Positions 35,245 to 42,423 of a stretch of 64,000 nt of DNA are shown here, one piece after another. The stretch is from Balneolales bacterium (GTDB lineage: Bacteria; Bacteroidota; Rhodothermia; Balneolales; Cyclonatronaceae), in NCBI GenBank assembly GCA_020832405.1, contig JAFIET010000004.1:30866-94865 (forward strand), given 5' to 3'. The notes beneath the pieces were generated by a model that saw only the letters and a program-made list of their open reading frames with translations, made no database searches and was not told the DNA's origin. Both the position numbers and the translations under genes were made by a program. Within the stretch, counting starts at the first letter, position 1; each line of letters begins with the position of its first letter.

Positions 35245-35634
35245 TTATAAATTAACCATCTCAAGATTTGATGCATCGTTGTATTTAGACGGGCACTTCA
35301 CGAGCATATCGTCGCTGAGCATAACCCCGTTGCGCATCTTACCGACTACAACAAGGCTTTCAGCATCTTCGAAATTATTGGGCTTGGGCTTATTATAGCT
35401 GATCCGCCGAACCTGCCCGTAGTTGTCTTCCATGTAAAAATTAAAGACCATACGCTGATTGTCAAAACCATGGGGCATATCTGGCACCCATTTCCCGATT
35501 ACATGCACACGATTGCCGCTCGTCTCAGCTTCTTCGAAGCCCACATAGCTTCCAAGACTGTTTCCGAAGTTCCACATAAGCAGTGATGTGAAAAGTACAA
35601 TTGCCACGGTTCCGATAATTACTCTGGGTTTCAT
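35245..35634 (-). CDS. ccmE: Heme chaperone CcmE, CxxxY type
   Basis: A 129-residue periplasmic heme chaperone with an N-terminal anchor helix (about 5-22) and an OB-fold beta barrel (NRVHVIGKWVPDM, RRISYNKPKPNNFEDAESLVVVGKM). In most bacteria the heme-binding residue is His in an HxxxY motif; here the matching segment is LVKCPSKY, with Cys114 and Tyr118. CxxxY-type CcmE proteins are known from archaea and some bacteria such as Desulfovibrio, where the cysteine carries the heme. It lies between ccmF and ccmD in one operon. Confidence 0.9.
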   Translation of the reverse strand: MKPRVIIGTVAIVLFTSLLMWNFGNSLGSYVGFEEAETSGNRVHVIGKWVPDMPHGFDNQRMVFNFYMEDNYGQVRRISYNKPKPNNFEDAESLVVVGKMRNGVMLSDDMLVKCPSKYNDASNLEMVNL

Positions 35635-35730
35635 AGGCTCATTTAATATTATAGTAATTCAGATATCTTGAATAATACCAGGAGGTATAAGGTAATTTTT
35701 TCTTTTTCTTAGGAGGATACTTATCTGAAG

Positions 35731-35985
35731 TTAATCTTCAGATGGTTTACCCTTAACCGACAGCTTTTTCTCCAGTGCGTCAAGTTTACGGTCAACACGA
35801 ATCAGATAGAAAGCCAAAACAAACCAAATAATTAGGCTTACTGTAAGTACTACAAATATAAGGTCATTTGACGACATTATCTGAATAAACATGCCTGCTT
35901 CTGCCTGAGCATCAACCCCAGACCAGCTCTGGTAGTAGTTGTCTGCGAGGGTATCTGCGGCAGCATACACAATGGTATCGTTCAT
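35731..35985 (-). CDS. ccmD: CcmD-like small membrane protein
   Basis: An 84-residue protein with one membrane helix (DLIFVVLTVSLIIWFVLAFY, about 40-60) followed by a charged, helical C-terminus (RVDRKLDALEKKL). This is the CcmD layout: a helper that frees holo-CcmE from the CcmC complex. The N-terminal 38 residues are longer than usual. The call rests on the layout and on its place between ccmC and ccmE. Confidence 0.75.
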   Translation of the reverse strand: MNDTIVYAAADTLADNYYQSWSGVDAQAEAGMFIQIMSSNDLIFVVLTVSLIIWFVLAFYLIRVDRKLDALEKKLSVKGKPSED

Positions 35986-36011
35986 AAACCTTTGTTAATG
36001 ATAATTATAGA

Positions 36012-36680
36012 TTAAAGTTCTGAGTTTTTGGATTCCAGAACCAAATTCAGTTTCCTGTATCGGTACCTGAGGTTAGTCATCCAATATGCAAGTGCAAAGA
36101 AACCGAGTATTGCAGGGTAAAAAACAATTCTCAGCTCTATTGCAGTAAATTCGCTGAAAGCCGGATTCCCGTCAGCACCGGGGTGCAGGCTTGGAAGCTG
36201 CCGTGGTATCACGTACAGTAAGAATGGAATGGTTGAAGCCGCGAAGATATTGTACACTGCCGATAAGCGGGCTCTGAGCTGCTCATCATCGAATGATGAC
36301 CTCAGAATGAAGTAAGCAATGTATATCAACAGCGCAATTGCGGATAAATTCATTTTGGGCTCAGCGAAAGTCCACCAGGCACCCCAGGTAAAACGCGCCC
36401 AGACCATACCCGTGAAAAGACCACACAAACCGAACACAACTCCTATAGCAGATGCAGATTCAGCTTTCAGATCGTCGTTCAGGTTTTCACTCCACAGGTA
36501 CCTGATGCTGTAAACCATGCCGGCAGCAAATGATGCAAACATAGTAAACCACATGGGTACATGAAAAATGAGATTACGCGCTGTTTCTTCCAGAACTGCT
36601 ATTCGTGGTATATTCACCAGAAACGCAGCTGAAATTACAGCTGTTATCCACGCAAGTACAAAATACTTCCAGAGTTTCAA
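36012..36680 (-). CDS. ccmC: Heme exporter/handling protein CcmC
   Basis: A 222-residue protein with about six membrane helices, which delivers heme to CcmE. The WWD-type motif FTWGAWWTFAEPKM and two conserved histidines (FHVPMWF and SLHPGADG) are present. It is the first gene of the ccmCDEF operon, so the promoter is in the 205-base divergent gap before 36886. The ABC transporter subunits CcmA and CcmB and the thiol-reducing CcmG/CcmH are absent from the window. Confidence 0.9.
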   Translation of the reverse strand: MKLWKYFVLAWITAVISAAFLVNIPRIAVLEETARNLIFHVPMWFTMFASFAAGMVYSIRYLWSENLNDDLKAESASAIGVVFGLCGLFTGMVWARFTWGAWWTFAEPKMNLSAIALLIYIAYFILRSSFDDEQLRARLSAVYNIFAASTIPFLLYVIPRQLPSLHPGADGNPAFSEFTAIELRIVFYPAILGFFALAYWMTNLRYRYRKLNLVLESKNSEL

Positions 36681-36885
36681 GCTAAGCCAATTATTACGGG
36701 ATTATTCTTTTTGCCTAATTCTAATGATAATATATGAAACTAAGGTGAAACTTGAGTGCGATCCCGCCTTAGTGCAGGCCACATCTGCGGTTTATTTTGA
36801 AATTCCACACTCCTGACTCACAACCTGTCTTCAGGATTTTCAGGCAGTCATTAAATTCTTTATTTAACAATCAGCTTTTGAAGTT

Positions 36886-37422
36886 ATGGCAGAAGAAAAA
36901 GCAATCCTTTACAAAACCCATCCCGGTCATTTCAAAAAAGAGTTTCGCAAAGCGTTCTGGCAAATCTTTCTTTTGGGATTCGGATTCATTGAAATAAGCA
37001 AACTTAGGCGGCGGATAAAAAATACGGCCTACCGTGTTTTCAACGACCGTATCGAACTGAAGGATCCCGCACTTGAGCTCGATGAAGTGATCAGAATAGA
37101 AGATCTTCTCAAGGTTAGGCGAACACAATCAGCTGATCAGAGCAAATACGGCCTTTGTGACCTACACCTTGAAACAGCTGAAAAAAAACTTGTGATGACC
37201 GGAATCGAAAAAGGGGAACAGCTTGAAGATGTGCTTTATATCGCCATTGAAAAAAACAAAAGACGCAAAGCAATGCAGGAAAGAGCAAAGGGCGATTATA
37301 CTGATTTTCGGGTCGGAGGGCTTGAAAATATGAACGACCTTGTGGGTATGTGGCAGCAGGGGCTTATTTCAGATGAAGATTTTGAGGCCGAACAGCGCAA
37401 AAACAGAAATCAGCCAAATTAG
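36886..37422 (+). CDS. PH-domain protein with SHOCT tail
   Basis: A 178-residue protein. After a basic helix (HFKKEFRKAFWQIFLLGFGF, possibly membrane-peripheral) comes a bacterial PH-like beta domain (TAYRVFNDRIELKDPAL, IEDLLKVRR, LHLETAEKKLVMTGIEK). The C-terminal 30 residues (LVGMWQQGLISDEDFEAEQRK) match the SHOCT motif. Such proteins often sit at the membrane; their function is unknown. The stop codon overlaps the convergent dut gene by 4 bases. Confidence 0.75.
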   Translation: MAEEKAILYKTHPGHFKKEFRKAFWQIFLLGFGFIEISKLRRRIKNTAYRVFNDRIELKDPALELDEVIRIEDLLKVRRTQSADQSKYGLCDLHLETAEKKLVMTGIEKGEQLEDVLYIAIEKNKRRKAMQERAKGDYTDFRVGGLENMNDLVGMWQQGLISDEDFEAEQRKNRNQPN

Positions 37423-37886
37423 CTTTTTCCGGTACTGCCGAACCCTCCGCTTCCCCGCACTGTATTTTGCAGCTCATCAGCTGATTCAAATACGGCCTGC
37501 ACAACAGGGGAAATAACAAGCTGTGCGATTCGGTCGCCGTGCATGAAGTTTACGGGTTCCCCGCCATGGTTTATAACAATCACACCAACTTCGCCCCGGT
37601 AGTCGGCATCGATTGTACCCGGGCTGTTCAGCAGGGTTACTCCATGACGCAGGGCAAGACCGCTTCTGGGCCTTAGCTGTGCTTCGAAACCGGCCGGTAG
37701 TGCAACTGCAATTCCTGTAGGGATCAGCATCCGCTCGCCAGGAAGTACCGTGTAAGGCCCTCCGCAAGCCCTGAGATCCGCACCGGCTGAGTCATTGGTT
37801 TCATAGGCCGGTAGCGGCAAACCGGCATTGTGAGGAAGGCGCTTAACAGCTACAGTGAGTTTCTTTCCTGATTCAGACTTATTCAT
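37419..37886 (-). CDS. dut: dUTP diphosphatase
   Basis: A 155-residue trimeric enzyme that hydrolyses dUTP to dUMP, keeping uracil out of DNA. The five motifs are present: SAGADLRA (1), RPRSGLALRHGV (2), NSPGTIDADYRGEVGVI (3), HGDRIAQLVI (4), and the C-terminal RGSGGFGSTGKS (5). Start is ATG 37886 (MNKSESGKKLTV); the longer frame upstream lies in the DUF3108 gene, which it overlaps by 8 bases. It forms a tight reverse-strand run with the DUF3108 gene and the ArsC-like gene. Confidence 0.94.
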   Translation of the reverse strand: MNKSESGKKLTVAVKRLPHNAGLPLPAYETNDSAGADLRACGGPYTVLPGERMLIPTGIAVALPAGFEAQLRPRSGLALRHGVTLLNSPGTIDADYRGEVGVIVINHGGEPVNFMHGDRIAQLVISPVVQAVFESADELQNTVRGSGGFGSTGKS

Positions 37887-38682
37887 TTTTTTGAAAATCA
37901 ATGAGTTGTACACGAACATTGCCAATCCAGACAGAAACCCTTGCTTCAATAGGAATACGCCATTCACTGGTGTCGTAACGGGACTCAAACTTCCCGTTAA
38001 ATCCAAATGGTCCGTTTATTGAAGCATCACCGTAACTAAGATAGACATCAACCATATCGTTGCCATGGGCAGCTGAGCGCACCCGGTCGCGGTTAAGGGT
38101 ATTTCGGATATTTACGACGGCAACTTCTTCATCTATAAATATGGGGAAATCAATTTCAGATTCGGTGCCGGCATGCTGCCGCCCTACATAAAACAAGGCC
38201 GGGCCACCGTCGAGGCGTGTCGGAAGGTCAAGCGTATCGGTTGGGGCATCGTGCTTAACAACGATGATTTCACCCCGCTCATAATCAAATGTGTAGCCGT
38301 ACTCGGGAAACCTGCCCCTATGAATATTATCAACCCAAAACTTATGCGCCCAGGTTGTACTGTCGTTTCGCGACAGCAATGAATGATACTCATACCTGCG
38401 GCTACCCATAAGCGGGATACCCGAATTGGACTGTATTACGGCAATGCTGTGAAGAAGCTGTTCCCCGTTTATAACCGTATCTCTTGAAGAAACAAAAACA
38501 TTACCCAGGCGCATGAAACCGTACCTGACCTCATAGGTAAACTCCTCCTTAGCCTCGAACATTGTTTCAAGGCCGGGCGCAGGGTTTCTTTCTGTATAAT
38601 GAAAGCCGGCTGCGGCACCCGCAAAGCAGACCATCAGAAAAAAAAGAAGCGCAGCAGATATTTTTTTCCCTGTATCAGGCAT
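37879..38682 (-). CDS. DUF3108 domain exported protein
   Basis: About 267 residues from ATG 38682 (MPDTGKKISAALLFFLMVCF), with a signal peptide of about 25 residues. The mature part is beta-rich and matches DUF3108: LGNVFVSSRDTVINGEQLLH, RRYEYHSLLSRNDSTT, DAPTDTLDLPTRLDGGPALFYVGRQH and KFESRYDTSEWRIPIEARV. Family proteins are periplasmic and of unknown function. It overlaps both dut (8 bases) and the ArsC-like gene (8 bases), so the three are coupled. Confidence 0.8.
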   Translation of the reverse strand: MPDTGKKISAALLFFLMVCFAGAAAGFHYTERNPAPGLETMFEAKEEFTYEVRYGFMRLGNVFVSSRDTVINGEQLLHSIAVIQSNSGIPLMGSRRYEYHSLLSRNDSTTWAHKFWVDNIHRGRFPEYGYTFDYERGEIIVVKHDAPTDTLDLPTRLDGGPALFYVGRQHAGTESEIDFPIFIDEEVAVVNIRNTLNRDRVRSAAHGNDMVDVYLSYGDASINGPFGFNGKFESRYDTSEWRIPIEARVSVWIGNVRVQLIDFQKNE

Positions 38683-39025
38683 ATTCTTCAGCAAAAACAC
38701 CAAGCGCATCCTCATCGAAGCCTACCATTGCAGCATCACCGGCCAGTAATAACGGGCGTTTAATCATGGTTTGATGCTCGAAAAGAATTTCAGCCAGTTC
38801 TTCCCCGGTCAGTTCTTTACCTGCGAGCCCAAGCGACCTCCATTTCATACCCCGCCGGTTCACAAGTGTATCAAGCCCGACTTTAGAAATTGCGTCTTCA
38901 AGCTCTTCAGCACTGAGCGGATTCTTTTTAACATCTCTGAATGTGTAATTTATCTCCTGCTCTTCCAGCCATTTCAAAGTTTTGGAAATCGTATTACAGT
39001 TTTTGATTCCAACTACGGTAAGCAT
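38675..39025 (-). CDS. ArsC/Spx/YffB-family thioredoxin-fold protein
   Basis: A 116-residue protein with the ArsC fold: MLTVVGIKNCNTISKTLKWL, FRDVKKNPLSAEELEDAI, RGMKWRSLG and MIKRPLLLAG. The CNTISK site has a single cysteine (C10) of the YffB/MgsR type, while true arsenate reductases have a CxxxxxR motif with CGTCR. Spx-like transcription cofactors have CxxC. A glutathione- or thiol-linked reductase or a regulator is possible; arsenate reduction is not shown. It is the first gene of the coupled run into dut. Confidence 0.8.
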   Translation of the reverse strand: MLTVVGIKNCNTISKTLKWLEEQEINYTFRDVKKNPLSAEELEDAISKVGLDTLVNRRGMKWRSLGLAGKELTGEELAEILFEHQTMIKRPLLLAGDAAMVGFDEDALGVFAEEYA

Positions 39026-39286
39026 TTTTGCATGGTATTTAATGAATAATTATCAACTGAAAGCATAAATCGGATGTTTTCAGTATCAGCCAAAGTTAAC
39101 GAATAAATATGAGCTGATGGTATCTGATTTCTTCTTTGGCAACGAAAGCCAACGCAGCGACAGCCGTTCTAACATGCCTCTGACAGAAGAAATTCAAAAT
39201 CTGAAAACCTTATTTTTTCACAAAATCTTATTTTCTAAGTTGTATCTTATATTTTAGTTATTACTGATACTTCCTCCTCTTTTTAG

Positions 39287-39805
39287 ATGATACTTTCCCG
39301 CCTATTTATTTGGTTAGCCCTTGCCCTGGGTTCTGTAACGTTGCTTTCATGCAGCTCAACTGATGATGCACAACGTGATTTTGAGCGGGAGGCTTTCAGA
39401 ACTCCTTCCGGAATTACAGAAACCGACGCAAGCGGCAACATCATTAGCTCCGACCCCGACGATTGGCGCGTTGGTCCGCTTTTTGCCGGTTTCGTTGAGG
39501 TACAGCAGCCCGCCTACCCGAACCCTACAACAGGGCAGATTGTAACAATTGAGATGCTCATTACCGGGCTGGGTGCTGTAAACGGTCTGGACGTGCTAAC
39601 CCTTGATGACCGAAACTTTTTCAAACGTCTGTTTTTTGATGAAAGGCGACCTCTTCCGGTAGGTTTCACCCAAATAATAATTAACCCCGTTCAGTTTGCA
39701 CCGGGCGGCAGCGGCACCATTTCAGGCGCAAGGGGGCTGCACCGGGTTTTTGTTTTCGATGGGCGGGAAAACCTCATTACCTATGGGGATATTCGCGTAG
39801 ATTAG
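39287..39805 (+). CDS. Hypothetical lipoprotein
   Basis: A 172-residue protein with a lipoprotein signal (LGSVTLLSCSS, Cys22). The short mature chain is beta-rich. The segment AYPNPTTGQIVTIEMLITG resembles the opening of a type A sorting domain (YPNPTxG), here at the middle and not the C-terminus, so a Por-sorting-like fold on its own is possible. No recognised family. Confidence 0.7.
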   Translation: MILSRLFIWLALALGSVTLLSCSSTDDAQRDFEREAFRTPSGITETDASGNIISSDPDDWRVGPLFAGFVEVQQPAYPNPTTGQIVTIEMLITGLGAVNGLDVLTLDDRNFFKRLFFDERRPLPVGFTQIIINPVQFAPGGSGTISGARGLHRVFVFDGRENLITYGDIRVD

Positions 39806-39864
39806 ATTATCTGAGCATCCCAATTCAGCAAAACCGCCTGTATGGGCAAAATCAAAATAAATAC

Positions 39865-40113
39865 ATGAAAAAAGCCACGCCATCACAGAAAAAAGTACTT
39901 AATCAGCTTATTTTCATTGAGAGCTATGAAACGCTGCTTACTGAAACCGGGCTGCAGCGTGGTGAACTACGGGACGATCTGATCCAGCTAATTAATGCAG
40001 GAATGATTCAGGTTTTTGACCCGGCAAATCAAAAACAAGTAACCGCCTACGACTCTGACCGGCTCGATTTGTTTTGTTTTCGGGCTTCAAGCAGCGGTTT
40101 GGCGCAGCGGTAA
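39865..40113 (+). CDS. Hypothetical small protein
   Basis: An 82-residue soluble protein, mostly helical with a winged-helix-like order (KKVLNQLIFIESYETLLTETG, RDDLIQLINAGMIQVFDP, then two short strands). It may bind DNA or another protein; I cannot assign it. It lies 34 bases before the biotin carrier gene and may share its transcript. Confidence 0.65.
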   Translation: MKKATPSQKKVLNQLIFIESYETLLTETGLQRGELRDDLIQLINAGMIQVFDPANQKQVTAYDSDRLDLFCFRASSSGLAQR

Positions 40114-40147
40114 AGCAGTATCCCAAAAATTCTAATTCCCAACCATT

Positions 40148-40657
40148 ATGACATTCGAAACAACCATCAATAAAAAAAACCGGACGGTTGAAATTCTGGA
40201 TTCCGGAAACAAAGCACTGATTGACGGAGAAGTTGCCCCTTTCAGCTTTGAACGCCTGGATGCAACCCGCTACATCCTCCGCTTAGGCTACACTACACAC
40301 ATCATCAGTAACATTACAAAAAACGACAATCAGCTTGAATACACCATTGACGGCAAATGGCATACCGCCTCCGTTAAAGACGAGCAAATGATGCTGCTCG
40401 ACCGTATGGGGTTCAAGGTCGGGAGTTCTGCCGGAGAAGGTATTTTGAAGGCACCTATGCCCGGCAAGATTGTAGCCATTCTGGTTGAAGAAGGCGCGGA
40501 AGTAGCAGAAGGGCAGCCTGTTGTTATTCTGGAAGCAATGAAAATGGAAAACGAACTGAAATCACCTTCTGCAGGCCGCATCAAAAGTATCAGCGCCGCA
40601 GCCGGGCAGTCTGTCGAGAAGAACGGTGTATTATTGGAGATTGAGCCTCTTGGATAA
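40148..40657 (+). CDS. Biotin carboxyl carrier protein
   Basis: A 169-residue biotin carrier of an acyl-CoA carboxylase. The C-terminal 75 residues are a biotinyl domain with VVILEAMKMENELKSP (biotinylated Lys132) and APMPGKIVAILVEEGAEV. The first 95 residues match the N-terminal part of propionyl/methylcrotonyl-CoA carboxylase alpha-type carriers found as separate proteins in Bacteroidota. No carboxylase subunits are next to it. Its stop overlaps the TTG start of murA by 8 bases. Confidence 0.85.
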   Translation: MTFETTINKKNRTVEILDSGNKALIDGEVAPFSFERLDATRYILRLGYTTHIISNITKNDNQLEYTIDGKWHTASVKDEQMMLLDRMGFKVGSSAGEGILKAPMPGKIVAILVEEGAEVAEGQPVVILEAMKMENELKSPSAGRIKSISAAAGQSVEKNGVLLEIEPLG

Positions 40658-41939
40658 ATTTGTAATTGAAGGCGGCAAACCGCTTCAGGGTGAGATTAAA
40701 ATCAGCGGTTCCAAAAATGCCGCACTCCCCCTGATGGCGGCTGCCCTGCTTGCCGACGGAAAAACGACGCTTCATAACATACCTGCCTTACACGATATTC
40801 TCACTTTTAATAACGTGATGCGTGTTACCGGTGCGCGGGTGGAATTTGACCCGGAATCCGAGACCCTGTCGATTGATCCCGACACCATCTATTATCCGGA
40901 GTCGCCCTACGACCTTGTGCGGAAAATGAGGGCTTCTTTCTATATGCTTGGTGCCTTGCTTGGCAGGTCGGGTTTTGCACGGGTATCACTGCCCGGCGGC
41001 TGCGCATGGGGCCCAAGGCCGGTTGACCTTCATATTGAGGGGATGAAGGCTTTCGGGGCTCACATTAGTCTGGAGGAGGGTTACGTAGTTGCAAAGGTGC
41101 CGCAAGGCTCAGGGGGTCTTCCCGGAGGCAGCTTTAAGCTCAGCCCCTCGAGTGTGGGTGCAACCGTAAACCTGTTGCTTGCTACCGTTAAGGGCCGCGC
41201 CAGGGCAGAAATCCGGAATGCTGCAAAGGAACCCGATGTAGTACAGCTTTGTAGCTTTCTGAAACAAATGGGCGCTCAGATTGAAGGCATAGGCACATCA
41301 ACACTGCACGTACAGGGTGTACCGCATCTGAAAGGGATCACCTTCCATAATGCGCCTGACCGTATCGAAACCGGTACTTTCATGATTCTCGGTGCCATGC
41401 ACCCGGAATCCCGCCTCACCCTTACCAATATTGCTGCAGGCGACCTTGGGATGTTTCCGGGCTGGTTCCAAAAAACCGGTGCGGAATTGCAGCTCAGCGG
41501 AAACGCAATGCAAATCATCGCACCTGAGGTTATTCAGCCGGTTTCGGTTATCACAGAAATCTATCCTGGTTTCCCAACCGATCTGCAGGCGCAATGGGCA
41601 ACACTAATGACACAGGCAGAAGGTGAATCTCAGGTTACGGATACGATTTACCCCGACCGGTTCAGCTACATCCCCGAACTTGTACGCCTCGGTGCGCAGG
41701 TTAAAGTGCGAAATAACTCAGCCATTATTAACGGTAAAACACCATTAAGCGGCACTTCCGTTATGAGCACCGATCTCAGGGCAAGTGTAAGCCTCGTGAT
41801 GGCAGCCCTATGCGCAAAAGGACGATCCGAAGTGCTTCGGGTGTATCACCTTGACCGCGGCTACGCAAAACTGGAAGAGAAACTGAATAAAGTAGGTGCC
41901 GGGATTACACGAATTAATGCAGAAGACCAGCTATCTTAA
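40650..41939 (+). CDS. murA: UDP-N-acetylglucosamine 1-carboxyvinyltransferase
   Basis: A 429-residue enzyme for the first committed step of peptidoglycan synthesis, adding enolpyruvate to UDP-GlcNAc. The start is TTG at 40650 (reads MDKFVIEGGKPLQGEIKISG); the frame opens at GTG 40626 inside the biotin gene. The catalytic cysteine is Cys118 in SLPGGCAWGPRPVDLH, so the enzyme should be fosfomycin-sensitive in type. KNAALPLMAAALLADG and the C-terminal DLRASVSLVMAAL region are typical. It is translationally coupled to the upstream gene. Confidence 0.94.
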   Translation: MDKFVIEGGKPLQGEIKISGSKNAALPLMAAALLADGKTTLHNIPALHDILTFNNVMRVTGARVEFDPESETLSIDPDTIYYPESPYDLVRKMRASFYMLGALLGRSGFARVSLPGGCAWGPRPVDLHIEGMKAFGAHISLEEGYVVAKVPQGSGGLPGGSFKLSPSSVGATVNLLLATVKGRARAEIRNAAKEPDVVQLCSFLKQMGAQIEGIGTSTLHVQGVPHLKGITFHNAPDRIETGTFMILGAMHPESRLTLTNIAAGDLGMFPGWFQKTGAELQLSGNAMQIIAPEVIQPVSVITEIYPGFPTDLQAQWATLMTQAEGESQVTDTIYPDRFSYIPELVRLGAQVKVRNNSAIINGKTPLSGTSVMSTDLRASVSLVMAALCAKGRSEVLRVYHLDRGYAKLEEKLNKVGAGITRINAEDQLS

Positions 41940-42423
41940 ACAGATTGCTGTAATTAGTGCTATTGAGCTGTTTCCTAACAAGGCTGATATACCTTATATT
42001 AAGAAATGAATTTTCTTTTCCCGACCATTTACTGCTTCGTCTTCTTTTGCACCGCTGCTTTTTTGCATGCGGCCCGCAAATGGTACGCAGCGGCAGAGGT
42101 CAATGCCGGTTACGATGTAATTTCATCGTATGAAAAGCACCCTAATGCTGAACTATACCATACAATGTGTTCACCGGCTCTCAAAGGCAACCCTTTCCGG
42201 CTATGGGCCGAAAGCCTTTGTAAAAGCGATTCCAATTCCTGCAATACGCTTCATTTTAACAGAAATTTGTACAAAGCGGATAACGCTTCCCTGTTCGACC
42301 CTGTAAGCTGTTTCAACTCCTGTTTCCAAACGATTCACAACGGTTCATTGAAACTTCAGGCTATTGTTTACGCACCCGACAGGTGTACCGTTTTCCGCTT
42401 CAAGCATGCGGACTTAACATTTA
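41940..42423 (+). promoter_or_regulatory. Long structured leader upstream of the RNase E/G gene
   Basis: A 484-base stretch with a TATATTAAG promoter-like box near 41994. It contains stable hairpins: TACGATG/CATCGTA (42111-42130), and a compound stem at 42182-42220 with CAAAGG/CCTTTG outer arms and CTTTC-GGC/GCC-GAAAG inner arms. A 160-codon frame from 42006 overlaps the RNase gene but has no protein-like features. Known RNase E genes are autoregulated through a structured 5' leader; similar control is plausible here (inference). Confidence 0.5.

Noticed and set aside
38675..39025. Arsenate reductase linked to the ArsR-type gene
   Set aside because: The active-site wording is YffB/Spx-like and lacks the arsenate reductase motif; the genes are 38 kb apart.
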